Below, piece after piece: positions 19,038 to 28,213 of a stretch of DNA of 64,000 bases (its first letter is position 1; every line of letters starts with the position of its first letter). The stretch is taken from assembly GCF_020731415.2 (NCBI RefSeq), contig NZ_CP088273.1, positions 2,175,001 to 2,239,000 of the forward strand. The letters run 5' to 3'. A program made the translations under genes and the position numbers. The notes under the pieces were generated by a model. That model saw only the letters and a program-made list of their open reading frames with translations. It searched no databases and was not told the origin of the DNA. Source of the stretch: Phyllobacterium sp. T1293. GTDB lineage: Bacteria > Pseudomonadota > Alphaproteobacteria > Rhizobiales > Rhizobiaceae.

Positions 19038-20183
19038 TCACTGCCGGGAAAGATACGCAAAGACAGCCCCGATGACGAGGCTGGCAGCGGCGGCAAGCGT
19101 CGCTGTGGTGAAGTTGCCGGTGATATTGGCAAGGTATCCACCCACCAGCGGCCCGATGATCTGGCCGATACCGAAGGCGGCGGTCATGACAGCCATGACA
19201 CGGCGTGGTGATTGCGGCAGAAGTGCCCGCCCCGCCTGAAAGCCCGCTGCGGTGAGCACGATAAAGGTAAGGCCCAGCAGCACGCCGCCGAGGATCGGCC
19301 CCACAGGCAGCGGCAGGAGAACACTTGCCGCAACACCCACCGCCTGCACGAGCATGCCCAGCGCGACCACAATAAACGGGCCGACGCGGCGTAAGACCGG
19401 CGTCCACAACCATACCGAGAAAGCAGCCGTGACGCCGGTGAGAAACCAGACCAGCGCTTCCATTTCGGTACCGCCGTGGTTTGCGCGCACAATGGCAACG
19501 ATAAACGTGGCTGTGATGATGTAGCCGAAACCAAAAACCCCATAGGCGATATTGAGTTGGAGGAAGGCACGCGTCCAGCGCAGTGGTGGTTCCTTGTGAT
19601 CGGTTCCGGTGCGCACCGGCCCTTCGCGCAGCAGGTACATCACCGCGAACAGGCCAAGGAGGGAGAGGATGGCTGCTCCAAACCAGTCAAACCGCCAGCC
19701 ATAGTTTCCGGTTATCACAATCAGCACGGATGAAAGCGCGATACCCACGCCGACGCCGCCAAAATGCAATGCCTGCAAATCCTGCCGGTTGGCTGCTGCG
19801 AGATGGCTGAAAACAATGGTCGCTGACAGCACCAGCATGAAAGCGCTGGCCAAACCGGCGAGAAACCGCAAGACGATAAACTCAAGAATTGTGGTGCTGA
19901 AACCTGCGACAAGGCACAGAAGCGCGCTTATACCAAGCGAAACCAGCACGACCCGGCGTTCTCTTCCCGAGGCCCAGCCGTACCCCGCAATGATAGCACC
20001 CAGAAGATAACCGACATAATTGGCCGAAGCGATGACACCGGCGGCACCGGCAGTCAACGCAAGGTCCTTCATCATGGCAGGCAGGATGGGTGTGAAAATG
20101 AAACGCCCGATACCCATGGCAACCGCCATAGTGACAAACCCGCCAAGGGCGTAGCGAACGGGGGAAGCGCCTGAAGATGTCAT
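19038..20183 (-). CDS. YbfB/YjiJ family MFS transporter
   Basis: Major facilitator protein of 381 residues with twelve predicted membrane helices. The N-terminal RYALGGFVTMAVAMGIGRFIFTPILPAMM is characteristic of the YbfB/YjiJ group, whose substrates are unknown. LGAIIAGYGWASGRERR between helices 2 and 3 is the MFS loop motif. ATG 20183 gives the family's usual N-terminus; ATG 20213 in frame adds ten residues and neither has a ribosome site I trust. Confidence 0.82.
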   Translation of the reverse strand: MTSSGASPVRYALGGFVTMAVAMGIGRFIFTPILPAMMKDLALTAGAAGVIASANYVGYLLGAIIAGYGWASGRERRVVLVSLGISALLCLVAGFSTTILEFIVLRFLAGLASAFMLVLSATIVFSHLAAANRQDLQALHFGGVGVGIALSSVLIVITGNYGWRFDWFGAAILSLLGLFAVMYLLREGPVRTGTDHKEPPLRWTRAFLQLNIAYGVFGFGYIITATFIVAIVRANHGGTEMEALVWFLTGVTAAFSVWLWTPVLRRVGPFIVVALGMLVQAVGVAASVLLPLPVGPILGGVLLGLTFIVLTAAGFQAGRALLPQSPRRVMAVMTAAFGIGQIIGPLVGGYLANITGNFTTATLAAAASLVIGAVFAYLSRQ

Positions 20184-20271
20184 GCCGCGGACATTATCGC
20201 TGCGATGCAGCATGACAAGACAATAAAATTGATCAACCTGTCACAGATGATGATCGATCAACCGCTATGGT

Positions 20272-20871
20272 TCAGATCGCAACGGGTGTGGCTGCGCCGC
20301 GCCTGACAATACGGTAAACGGCAGCTGGTGGGATGTTGCGAAAAGCCCGTCCGATACAAACGGCGTCCAGATCCAACTGGTCGAGCACAGACTTCGACAC
20401 CGGACAGCGAAAACCATAGGTGAACTGATAATAGGCCCCTTCGGGCCGCAGATTGCTGAATGCACCGCCAAGGATTGCTGCGACTTTCTCCTGCGTCATG
20501 CTGAGAAGCGGCAGACCGCTGACAACGGCACCAGCGGGCTGAATGTCGAAGAATTCGTGCAGGTCAAGCTGGGCAGCATCCATCTGCAGGATACGCATGC
20601 CGGGAAACCGCGATTGCAGCAATCGGGCAAATTCGGCGCCATATTCAATCAGGGTCAGATCCTTGGGGCGAACACCGCGCGCAAGCAGTGCGTCGGTGAA
20701 AACACCTGTACCGGGTCCAAGTTCAAGCACCGGTCCTGATGCAGGGGTGATTTCGCTGGTTATCAAGCGCGCAAGGGCGGCTCCCGACGGGGCAATCGCG
20801 CTGACGCGAAACGGATCGCTCAGCAAGGCCCGCATGAAAGTCCAAACGCTACCGGTCATCATAAAAATCAT
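20272..20871 (-). CDS. PmtA-like phospholipid methyltransferase
   Basis: Soluble SAM-dependent methyltransferase of 199 residues. Motif I is LELGPGTGVFTD (49-60), and the later segments SGLPLLSM and AYYQFTYGFRCPV plus the C-terminal RNIPPAAVYRIVRR match the rhizobial PmtA type that methylates phosphatidylethanolamine on the way to phosphatidylcholine. The older label for such genes is rRNA adenine methyltransferase-like. It could act on another lipid; the assignment is by motif only. Confidence 0.7.
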   Translation of the reverse strand: MIFMMTGSVWTFMRALLSDPFRVSAIAPSGAALARLITSEITPASGPVLELGPGTGVFTDALLARGVRPKDLTLIEYGAEFARLLQSRFPGMRILQMDAAQLDLHEFFDIQPAGAVVSGLPLLSMTQEKVAAILGGAFSNLRPEGAYYQFTYGFRCPVSKSVLDQLDLDAVCIGRAFRNIPPAAVYRIVRRGAATPVAI

Positions 20872-21007
20872 GCTCCAACGTTTTAGTGCATCTGCTTATG
20901 GCGCCAATATTGTGGGAAGATTGCGGTAGGGCCCGAACCCTAACCGTCTGCGACAAAATACCCACAGGGAAATGGTTTGAACGGAACTTGGACGTATTGG
21001 CGGAAGA

Positions 21008-22378
21008 TTACGGCAGCAGAGAAGTAGCGGCAAATTTTATGATGAAACAGGCACCGCCGCCGGGCGCCTTTGTGACTATAACCTGCGCATGATGCAATTG
21101 CACGATCTCCTGTACAAGATTGAGGCCAAGGCCAACCCCGCGATCCCGGGTGTGCAGACGATGAAACGGTTCAAAGACGCGGTTTCGCTGTTCCGGTGGT
21201 ATGCCCGGCCCCTCATCCTCGACCTGAATAATCGCAGGTGCCTTGATGCGGATGGATATGGTGCCTTGGCGCCCACCATGCTGAATGGCATTCTGCACCA
21301 GATTGATGATCGCACGCTCCAGCGCTGCCTGATCGCCCCTGACAACAACACTGGGCATTTCCGGCTCCAACGACATGGCATAACCGGCGGCGATAGCCAG
21401 CGGGGCAAGGTCAGCCACAACCCTCCTGCAAAGCGCCACAAGATCAACGGCCGCAAATTGAACGCCGCTCTGGTTAAGGCGTTGCAGATCGAGCAATTGT
21501 TCGGCGAGAATGCCGAGACGGGCCACATCCTCCAGCAAACGGCCATTGGTTGGTGTGACGGGCAGAGATTCCAGCCGGGTCTGCAGAATGGCGATGGGCG
21601 TGCGCAACTCATGGGCGGCATCCAGTAGAAACCGTTTATGCCGTTCATAACCATCATCGAGGCGGCCAAGAGCATTGTTGACTGCCGTCACCAGAGGCGT
21701 GACTTCTCTGGGTACCCCGTCCAGCGGCAGACGTGTGCCGCGCTCGTCAATATTGATCCTCTCCGCCTGCGCCGCCACATGGCCAAGCGTTGCATGGGCT
21801 CTTCGGACAACAAACGGCGTCACCAAAAGCGTGCTGAGCGCCATGACGATGATGCCGGGCAGAATGATTGTTGCAAGGACAGCGCCCAATGCTGCCAGAT
21901 AAAAGCTTAACGGCACGGAGCCGCCCGGTCCTGTCAATATCTGGATCATGCCTGCCTTGGTGAATACACGCTTGAACCGGGCAGTGGAGCGTGGCGCATC
22001 GCCGAGATTCCAGCCAAACCGGGCCTGGCCGACATCGCTCAGTGCATCTCCGATACGGGCATATTCGGGCGGCACATTGCCCTGCGTCAGGGATTGGCCC
22101 TGCCCATCGCGCACCACAAACCAGAAATTCGGATTGGTGACACGCTCGCGCGTAAGGATCGGCGTTTCCTGCACAAACAATCGGCCTTCAGCGCTGCGCC
22201 CGATAGAGTCGCGCAAGGCATTGATCGTCGTATCTTCCGTGTCGATTGAGCCCAACATCCCGCTATACCAAAGCGCACACAGCACGAGCACGACGAACAA
22301 TGTCAGCATTATCGCCTGCAGGAGAACCAGCCGGCTGACAAGACGCCACTTCAAGGAGTGCGGTTTTGTATTGGCCAT
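21008..22378 (-). CDS. Sensor histidine kinase of a two-component system
   Basis: Inner-membrane kinase of 456 residues. Two membrane spans (about 15-37 and 158-190) flank a periplasmic sensor domain of some 120 residues. The phosphorylated histidine is H256 in DAAHELRTP; the ATPase part has N-box LVQNAIQHG, G1 VEDEGPGIPP and G2 VGLGLNLVQE. The ATG overlaps the stop of the response regulator by one base (TGATG), so the pair is translationally coupled. The signal sensed is not evident; the layout is QseC/PmrB-like. Confidence 0.9.
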   Translation of the reverse strand: MANTKPHSLKWRLVSRLVLLQAIMLTLFVVLVLCALWYSGMLGSIDTEDTTINALRDSIGRSAEGRLFVQETPILTRERVTNPNFWFVVRDGQGQSLTQGNVPPEYARIGDALSDVGQARFGWNLGDAPRSTARFKRVFTKAGMIQILTGPGGSVPLSFYLAALGAVLATIILPGIIVMALSTLLVTPFVVRRAHATLGHVAAQAERINIDERGTRLPLDGVPREVTPLVTAVNNALGRLDDGYERHKRFLLDAAHELRTPIAILQTRLESLPVTPTNGRLLEDVARLGILAEQLLDLQRLNQSGVQFAAVDLVALCRRVVADLAPLAIAAGYAMSLEPEMPSVVVRGDQAALERAIINLVQNAIQHGGRQGTISIRIKAPAIIQVEDEGPGIPPEQRNRVFEPFHRLHTRDRGVGLGLNLVQEIVQLHHAQVIVTKAPGGGACFIIKFAATSLLP

Positions 22379-23052
22379 CAGGAAGGGCGCTTCAGCAGAT
22401 AGCCCACGCCGCGAATGGCGTGGATTTCAACGCCCGCCCGGGACTCCGTCAGCTTGCGGCGCAGGCGGGAAACATGGGTATCCAATGCATTGGACTGGAT
22501 TTCATCATCAATACTGTAGACGGCATCTTCCAGCGAGGATCGCAACACCGTGCGCCCCATGCGCCGCAAAAGCGTTTCGAGGACAAGGAGTTCGCGGCGC
22601 GGCAGGTCAAGCCGGTTGCCGCTGATTCTGGCTTCCCGATTGATCAGATCGAAGGAAAGATTTCCCACATTCAGAAGTTCCGCCGGCATATTCGGGGGAC
22701 GGCGCAGGACGGCGCGCAGCCGCGCCAGCAATTCCTCAACGGCAAAGGGTTTGGCGAGATAGTCATCAGCTCCCTTGTCGAGACCGGATATACGATCCGC
22801 CAGTTCGCCGCGCGCGGTCAGTACAATGACCGGCACGCCCTCACCCTTCGCGCGAAGCTGCGGCACGATTGTCAGCCCATCGCCGTCGGGCAACTGCCTG
22901 TCGAGCAGAATTGCCGCATAGACATTGACCGACACGGCCTCTTCGGCCTGGGCAAGTGTTCCGACATGATCGACGACCATGTCATAGTTCTTGAGGGCTT
23001 CCCCAAGGGCAGCGGCCATTTCGAGCTCGTCTTCCACCAGCAAAATACGCAA
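22378..23052 (-). CDS. OmpR-family response regulator
   Basis: DNA-binding partner of the downstream sensor kinase. The 224-residue protein has a receiver domain with acidic pocket VEDE, phospho-acceptor D51, T79 and K101, and an OmpR-type winged-helix domain ending in HAIRGVGYLLKRP. Position 52 is arginine (DRQLPDGDG) where leucine or tryptophan is more common. It is first in the operon and divergent from the ArsR gene across about 220 bases. Confidence 0.92.
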   Translation of the reverse strand: MRILLVEDELEMAAALGEALKNYDMVVDHVGTLAQAEEAVSVNVYAAILLDRQLPDGDGLTIVPQLRAKGEGVPVIVLTARGELADRISGLDKGADDYLAKPFAVEELLARLRAVLRRPPNMPAELLNVGNLSFDLINREARISGNRLDLPRRELLVLETLLRRMGRTVLRSSLEDAVYSIDDEIQSNALDTHVSRLRRKLTESRAGVEIHAIRGVGYLLKRPS

Positions 23053-23193
23053 TATTCAGGCCCAGTCATGCACGAGGTTACAAAGGTGGCGACACAATTA
23101 TGTCATTCACATTGCACAAAGGTTGCGCTCCGCGATCAGCGGAATCCCCCTTCATTTATTCATACAACATTCCGGGCCAGCTGGCATAATTTG

Positions 23194-23217
23194 AAACTTA
23201 GGTATTGTCCTAAGTTT
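23194..23217. promoter_or_regulatory. Candidate ArsR operator
   Basis: AAACTTAGG and CCTAAGTTT form a perfect 9-bp inverted repeat around TATTGT, 58 bases before the ArsR-type gene. Size and spacing suit a dimeric winged-helix repressor. Confidence 0.55.
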
Positions 23218-23275
23218 TAAATTGCCCTATGATTGGCTTATCATCGATTAAAACCAGCCGGAAGATTCTGTCCCG

Positions 23276-23644
23276 ATGACTGCAAGAGCGGCCACCACCC
23301 TGCCTGACCCCAATATTTTGCCGATCGACGCGGTGTTTCGCGCATTGGCGGACCCTACACGCCGCCATGTGATCGAGCGGCTTAACCGAAGTCCCGCTTC
23401 GGTCAGCGAACTGGCGTCGCCCTTTGATATGGCGCTGCCGTCTTTTGTCGAACATTTACGGGTGCTGGAAGGATGCGGCCTTGTGCTTTCGCGCAAGACC
23501 GGACGCGTGCGCACCTATCAGATCGCTCCCGCCCGGTTGAAGCTGGCGGAAGACTGGCTAACGGAACAGCGGGCGCTATGGGAACGCAGGCTGGATCAAT
23601 TGGATGATTATCTCTTGACCCTCAAGGAGGAGGAAAAACCATGA
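23276..23644 (+). CDS. ArsR-family transcriptional regulator
   Basis: Winged-helix regulator of 122 residues with the family hallmark [16 protein letters not shown] and a recognition helix in [19 protein letters not shown]. No metal-binding cysteine motif (ELCVCDL type) is present, so it belongs to the non-metal ArsR branch usually paired with an SRPBCC protein. Its stop overlaps the start of the SRPBCC gene by four bases (ATGA), showing an operon. Confidence 0.9.
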   Translation: MTARAATTLPDPNILPIDAVFRALADPTRRHVIERLNRSPASVSELASPFDMALPSFVEHLRVLEGCGLVLSRKTGRVRTYQIAPARLKLAEDWLTEQRALWERRLDQLDDYLLTLKEEEKP

Positions 23645-24120
23645 CCCCATTGCTGAAACCTGATCCAAAACTCGACCTTGTGCTTGAACGCATTGTGGAC
23701 GTGCCCCGCGAACTCGTCTGGAAAGCATGGACAAGACCAGAGCATATCTCCAAATGGTTCACGCCCAAGCCATGGTATATTTCCGACTGTGAGATTGATC
23801 TGCGTCCGGGCGGTATTTTCCGCACCGTCATGAACTCACCCGAAGGCGAACAATCCATCATTCACGGCTGTTATCTGGACATTGTCCCGAACGAACGGCT
23901 CGTGTGGACCGACGCCCTGCTGCCCGGTTATCGTCCGTCAGCGGAACCGTTTCTGACGTCGATCCTCATGCTGGAACCACATGGAAATGGCGGTACCAAA
24001 TACACAGCCATGGCAATTCACCGGGATGAGGCAAAGCGGCAGAAGCATGAGGAAATGGGCTTTTACGACGGCTGGGGCACGGTGCTCGACCAGCTCGTGG
24101 AATATGTGAAGACGATCTAG
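23641..24120 (+). CDS. SRPBCC/AHSA1-family protein
   Basis: A 159-residue START-like fold protein of the Aha1 C-terminal type, with [20 protein letters not shown] near the N-terminus and a later [14 protein letters not shown]. These proteins bind small hydrophobic ligands; no specific substrate is known. It is fused in translation to the ArsR regulator upstream, an arrangement that suggests ligand sensing or detoxification. Its end overlaps the convergent MarR gene by four bases. Confidence 0.85.
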   Translation: MTPLLKPDPKLDLVLERIVDVPRELVWKAWTRPEHISKWFTPKPWYISDCEIDLRPGGIFRTVMNSPEGEQSIIHGCYLDIVPNERLVWTDALLPGYRPSAEPFLTSILMLEPHGNGGTKYTAMAIHRDEAKRQKHEEMGFYDGWGTVLDQLVEYVKTI

Positions 24121-24587
24121 AGCCCTTCTTGCCTAGATAGAACCTCCGTTTGGTCCGCCAGTTGGCGGGCCAAATCGGCCGAGAGCAGTTTCGCAAGCCT
24201 GAACTGCGCTTCACGCCAGAGCGGAATGGCCGCTTCCAGACGCCGTGCGCCCGTCTCGGTGAGCCACACTGCCCGGCGTCGCAGGTCGGTTTCCACCATG
24301 GTGATTTCAATCAAACCCTCACGCTCCAGCGTGCGCAGATTGCGCGATAGGGTCGATTGTTCCAGCCCACTCTTCTGCGCCAATACGCCCAGCGTATCAT
24401 CCGGCAGGCTGGCGATCTGTGCCATCAGACCAATCTGCGCCGAAGTCAGGCCAAGGCCTGCCAACTCATGATCGAGAAAATTGGTGATGCGGCGCGCCGC
24501 AAGACGGCTGTTCCAGCCCGCACATGTTTCAACCAGCGCACGAGCATCGGATCGCAATGTCTTTTTCGGTTGTTTCTCAATGCTCAT
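24117..24587 (-). CDS. MarR-family transcriptional regulator
   Basis: Winged-helix regulator of 156 residues: dimerisation helices at both ends and a DNA-binding region [25 protein letters not shown] followed by the wing [17 protein letters not shown] use ATG 24587 (MSIEKQ), since the alternative ATG at 24605 would place the operator palindrome inside the coding region; no clear ribosome site supports either. Divergent from the cysteine-synthase-like gene, which it probably controls. Confidence 0.87.
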   Translation of the reverse strand: MSIEKQPKKTLRSDARALVETCAGWNSRLAARRITNFLDHELAGLGLTSAQIGLMAQIASLPDDTLGVLAQKSGLEQSTLSRNLRTLEREGLIEITMVETDLRRRAVWLTETGARRLEAAIPLWREAQFRLAKLLSADLARQLADQTEVLSRQEGL

Positions 24588-24616
24588 AGATATATGCATA
24601 TACATTATATGTATCT
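24588..24616. promoter_or_regulatory. Candidate MarR operator
   Basis: AGATATAT and ATGTATCT form arms of an inverted repeat (one mismatch) around an AT-rich centre, in the intergenic gap between the divergent MarR and cysteine-synthase-like genes. Confidence 0.45.
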
Positions 24617-24684
24617 ACATGGAAATTGAAATTTGCGCTTTCTACAGCCAGATCGGCGTTGATTGATCGCGGAGCATAGCCAGC

Positions 24685-25611
24685 ATGAACGACTTTCAAC
24701 GGAATATCCTGCACACGATTGGCAATACATCATTGCTGGCGCTGCGGAACATCGTCCCGGCAAACGGTTCGCGCATCCTGCTCAAACTTGAGAGTGAAAA
24801 CCCGACCGGCAGCATGAAAGACCGCATGGCGCTTGCCATGATCGAGGCGGCGGAGGCGGACGGGCGTCTTACCGCGAATGGCTGCGTGGTCGAATACACC
24901 GGCGGCAGCACGGGCGTTTCCTTATCCCTCGTCTGTGCGGTCAAGGGATATCCGTTGCATATCGTTACGTCAGATGCGTTTGCCCGCGAAAAGCTTGATC
25001 ACATGAAAATGCTCGGTGCCAGATTGCAAATCCTGCCCAGCGAAAGCGGCCGCATGACGGAAAAGCTGACCCGTGACATGATTGAAGCGGCGCGGATCAT
25101 TGCGGAAACAACTCCCGGCAGCTTCTGGACAGACCAGATGAACAACCGGGATCAGCTGACCGCATACCATGCCATGGCAGAGGAAATCTGCGCACAGGCC
25201 AACGGGCCGATTGACGGCTTTGTTCAAAGTGTCGGCACCGCCGCATCGCTGTGCGGCGTTGGCGAAGCCTTGCGCCGTCACAATGAACGCACCAGAATTA
25301 TTGCGGTGGAACCGGCAGAATCTCCGGTCCTGTCAGGCGGGAAAACCGGAGCCCACAAAATCGACGGGATTGGCGCGGGCTACATTGTTCCCCTTTGGCA
25401 GAACGATATAGCCGACGGGATAGAGCAGGTATCAACGGCGGAGGCCGCCGACATGACATTACGACTGGCGCGTGAAGAGGGGCTTTTTGCGGGTACATCC
25501 ACGGGAGCCAATGTCGTCGCTGCGCTGCGGCTGGCCGAAAACCTCTCCCCCGGCGCAACCATCGTTACCATTATGTGCGATACGGGAATGAAATATCTGA
25601 GCAAACACTAG
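24685..25611 (+). CDS. PLP-dependent cysteine synthase-like enzyme
   Basis: Fold-type II pyridoxal-phosphate enzyme of 308 residues. The PLP lysine is K45 in NPTGSMKDRM, and the phosphate loop GTAASLCG lies further on. The substrate loop reads YTGGSTGVSL (71-80) where true O-acetylserine sulfhydrylases have TSGNTG, so the natural substrate may differ. It stands alone, apart from sulfur genes, and faces a MarR regulator, which points to an inducible or stress role. Confidence 0.83.
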   Translation: MNDFQRNILHTIGNTSLLALRNIVPANGSRILLKLESENPTGSMKDRMALAMIEAAEADGRLTANGCVVEYTGGSTGVSLSLVCAVKGYPLHIVTSDAFAREKLDHMKMLGARLQILPSESGRMTEKLTRDMIEAARIIAETTPGSFWTDQMNNRDQLTAYHAMAEEICAQANGPIDGFVQSVGTAASLCGVGEALRRHNERTRIIAVEPAESPVLSGGKTGAHKIDGIGAGYIVPLWQNDIADGIEQVSTAEAADMTLRLAREEGLFAGTSTGANVVAALRLAENLSPGATIVTIMCDTGMKYLSKH

Positions 25612-25621
25612 AAGCAGCGCC

Positions 25622-26212
25622 TTAATGCAAGGTCCACCGCTTTAGTATGTCATACTCAGAAAGCCCGCGTTTGCTGTGGATCAGCGCAAACTCGCGGACA
25701 GTGAAGCGGATGGGCTCGATGAGCTGCTCAGCGATCCGCTTCGGGCTGTAGAGCAAGGTCAAATGCGGGGTGAATTCACCAAGTCTGCCCGGCAGACCAT
25801 TGCGGATAAGGCAAGAGCCAAGCACCGTATAAAGCTGTGTCAGCCCATTTCCTTCGCCGATCAGCACCAGCGGCTGATTGCGCCGTCCCTTCACCTCAAA
25901 ACTTCTAAGAGACGGAAATGTGACCTCAAAGGGCGGCACGGATACCGCGTCCCCTGCCCGCTTTGCTGCAAAGACGATCGAGCTGGGCAGACGTTTGAAA
26001 TCACCCAGAGCACGCAAAGAGATGTGGTAACGTTCTATCCCGATAAGACTGCTTCGTACCAGCTGGAAATCGTTGATAATGCCCGCGCGGCAGACGTCGA
26101 CAATATCGCCCACATCGACATTTGGCATGATGCCAAAGAACAACCGTTCCTGTAAATTGGGTCGCTTTGGTCTATTGGGCCAGTTGTCGCCCAGGTTCAA
26201 TTCGCCTTGCAT
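25622..26212 (-). CDS. 2'-5' RNA ligase / 2H phosphoesterase family protein
   Basis: A 196-residue 2H-family protein with both catalytic motifs: HIS (H63) in YHISLRALG and HLT (H150) in FTPHLTLLY. In related ThpR proteins these histidines hydrolyse 2',3'-cyclic phosphodiester ends of RNA. I chose ATG 26212, which has GGAGG nine bases upstream; starts at 26242 and 26287 in the same frame lack this. It is convergent with the cysteine-synthase-like gene. Confidence 0.83.
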   Translation of the reverse strand: MQGELNLGDNWPNRPKRPNLQERLFFGIMPNVDVGDIVDVCRAGIINDFQLVRSSLIGIERYHISLRALGDFKRLPSSIVFAAKRAGDAVSVPPFEVTFPSLRSFEVKGRRNQPLVLIGEGNGLTQLYTVLGSCLIRNGLPGRLGEFTPHLTLLYSPKRIAEQLIEPIRFTVREFALIHSKRGLSEYDILKRWTLH

Positions 26213-26345
26213 CTGCTCGCACCTCCCGAAATGCCCAGGCATGTTCGCCGAAATGCTCCGGCATGCCCGCTGAAATGCCTCCTGCATTTTCGATCGGCCA
26301 CACTAGAACAAATAGTGAACAATATTCAAGAGATTTCAGAAAAAA

Positions 26346-26984
26346 TCAGCGAGGCGCCGCTGCGTCGCGCGTGCCTCTGCGCACCATCGCAACAATTGTT
26401 TCATAGAGTTCGTCCTGCGCCTCTACCGGCGTTATTTCACCTGTCGCCGCCGCGTCCGACAAAGCTTCGGCAGCACCCAGCATTGCCCAAAGACCGGCGG
26501 TTGAAATTGTGCCCGATGCGGCGAATGGTGCGAGGAGCACCCGGCACTTTTCGATAAAGACAGTTTCATATTCGCGCTTCATTTTTTCCAGTTCAGGCGA
26601 ACCGGCCAGCGCTGCGATAATGCCCGGGATCTCGCGTCCCTGAACCAGTACACAGTCCACATAACACGATGCAATGACATCGGCCCTCTCTTTCAGGGTC
26701 GGCCCGCTTGCGGCAAGCGCGGCATCCATAGTGGTGGCCTGCCGGGTATCGAATTCCCGATAGAGTACGGCGAGCAACCCGCCGCGTGTGCCGAAATGGT
26801 CATAAACGACAGGCTTGGTGACATCGGACTGCTCGGCAAGCCGTCCGAGCGTCAGGGCTTCCGTCCCCTCCTCACGGATGATCCGCCACGCAACATCCAG
26901 AAGCTGGCGCTGCCGCTCCTCTCTCGATAGCCGGCGACGCGGCTGCGGACTGGGATCGTCGTCTCTTGTTTCAACGCTTGACAT
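26346..26984 (-). CDS. TetR/AcrR-family transcriptional regulator
   Basis: Repressor of 212 residues. The N-terminal helix-turn-helix is QRQLLDVAWRIIREEGTEALTLGRLAEQSDVTKPVVYDHF (about 24-63); the rest is an all-helical ligand domain without sequence motifs. It is divergent from the quinone-reductase-like gene, with an operator palindrome between them, so this enzyme is the likely target. Confidence 0.9.
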   Translation of the reverse strand: MSSVETRDDDPSPQPRRRLSREERQRQLLDVAWRIIREEGTEALTLGRLAEQSDVTKPVVYDHFGTRGGLLAVLYREFDTRQATTMDAALAASGPTLKERADVIASCYVDCVLVQGREIPGIIAALAGSPELEKMKREYETVFIEKCRVLLAPFAASGTISTAGLWAMLGAAEALSDAAATGEITPVEAQDELYETIVAMVRRGTRDAAAPR

Positions 26985-27009
26985 GCTTATATACCAAAAG
27001 TAACTTACC

Positions 27010-27026
27010 TTTAGTAGCTTACTAAA
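27010..27026. promoter_or_regulatory. Candidate TetR operator
   Basis: TTTAGTA-GCT-TACTAAA is a perfect 7-bp inverted repeat with a three-base centre, lying between the divergent TetR and NAD(P)H-oxidoreductase genes. Similar half sites (AGTAACTTAC) lie just to its left. Confidence 0.6.
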
Positions 27027-27075
27027 AGTATATAGCGTAAGCCACCCACGTGCAATCCTCTACAGGAGTTTCGTC

Positions 27076-27690
27076 ATGCATGCACTCATCGTTGTTGCGC
27101 ACCCCGAGCCTACCTCACTCAGCCATAGCATCGCGGCGCAGGTTGCCGAAGGTCTGTCTCTGTCCAGTCACACCTTTGAAATCGCCGATCTCTCAGCAGA
27201 AGCTTTTGATCCCAGATATTCGGCGGCCGACCTCGCAGTGCATCGTACACAGGCAACGCCGCCTGCCGATGTTGTCGCCGAACAGGCAAGGATCGACCGT
27301 GCCGATACGCTGGTGCTGGTGTTCCCCGTTTATTGGTGGTCCATGCCGGGTCTGCTCAAAGGATGGATCGACCGCGTATTTTCCAATGGCTGGGCTTTTG
27401 ATTTCAGCCCGGATACCGGTTCGGCAAAAAAGCTCCATCACCTCAAAGTCCATCTCATTGGCATTGGTGGCGCTGATGCGGAGATGTATACGCGGCACAA
27501 CTATCTGACTGCCATGAAGACGCAGATTGACCATGGGATATTCGATTATTGTGGCGCCCGCGTCGTGACGTCGGAACTCCTGTTTGATTCCGAGATCCGT
27601 GATACGGCGCCGTTCCTCGCAAAGGCAAGAGATATCGGGCGCGATCTCTTCAACGCAGGCGGGCAAGGTGAAGCAAACAAGGCGGCATAG
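27076..27690 (+). CDS. NAD(P)H-dependent flavin oxidoreductase (quinone reductase type)
   Basis: Flavodoxin-fold reductase of 204 residues related to NQO1, MdaB and KefF. The FMN/FAD-binding start is HALIVVAHPEPTSLSHSIA, and the second loop is VLVFPVYWWSMPGLLKGWIDRVFSNGWAF, the classic family signature. These enzymes reduce quinones or nitro compounds by two electrons with NAD(P)H in the cytoplasm. It faces the TetR gene, which suggests induction by electrophilic or quinone-like compounds. Confidence 0.88.
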   Translation: MHALIVVAHPEPTSLSHSIAAQVAEGLSLSSHTFEIADLSAEAFDPRYSAADLAVHRTQATPPADVVAEQARIDRADTLVLVFPVYWWSMPGLLKGWIDRVFSNGWAFDFSPDTGSAKKLHHLKVHLIGIGGADAEMYTRHNYLTAMKTQIDHGIFDYCGARVVTSELLFDSEIRDTAPFLAKARDIGRDLFNAGGQGEANKAA

Positions 27691-27709
27691 CTTGCGATCC
27701 GCCGCCCCG

Positions 27710-28192
27710 TCAGAGCGCGGCGATCAGTTTGCGGAGCAAAGTGTTGAGCGTTTGCTGTTCGTCTTGTGTCAGCGCCGACAGTATCCGCTCCTCATTTGCT
27801 ACATGACGGCCAATCGTCTCGTCGATCACGCGTTTACCGGCATCGGTGAGTGCAATCAGTTTGCCGCGGCGGTCGCCGGGATCGGGGCGACGCTCGACAA
27901 ATCCGGCACGCTCCAGCCGATCAAGACGATTGGTCATGCCGCCTGATGAGATCATCGCCGCTTCATAAAGCCGGGTCGGCGAGAGCAGATATGGCTCGCC
28001 GGAGCGCCTCAAGGTTGCCAGCACATCGAACTCGCCGGGCTGCAATCCCGCTTGCGCAAAAAGCGGATTCATATGATCGCGCAGCACGCGCTCGGACGCG
28101 TCAGACAGGCGGCCAAAAACCTCCATGGGCAAAGCGGGCAAATCCGGGCGCTCACGACCCCATTGTTCAACGGCGATATCCGCACGATCCAT
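27710..28192 (-). CDS. MarR-family transcriptional regulator
   Basis: A 160-residue winged-helix regulator. DNA-binding helices lie in LLSPTRLYEAAMISSGGMTNRLDRLERAGFV and the wing in RRPDPGDRRGKLIALTDAG. Its last helix is leucine-rich. It faces the glyoxalase-fold gene across about 100 bases holding a perfect palindrome. It is convergent with the quinone reductase gene (19 bases apart). Confidence 0.9.
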   Translation of the reverse strand: MDRADIAVEQWGRERPDLPALPMEVFGRLSDASERVLRDHMNPLFAQAGLQPGEFDVLATLRRSGEPYLLSPTRLYEAAMISSGGMTNRLDRLERAGFVERRPDPGDRRGKLIALTDAGKRVIDETIGRHVANEERILSALTQDEQQTLNTLLRKLIAAL

Positions 28193-28213
28193 CGCGAATT
28201 CCCTTCACACAAA

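Noticed and set aside
22366..23220. Plus-strand 284-residue frame opposite the response regulator
   Set aside because: Antisense shadow; the minus strand has full receiver and winged-helix motifs.
26225..26290. Short GAAATGC/GGCATG repeats upstream of the RNA ligase-like gene
   Set aside because: Brief imperfect copies with no clear unit; likely chance or an ORF remnant.
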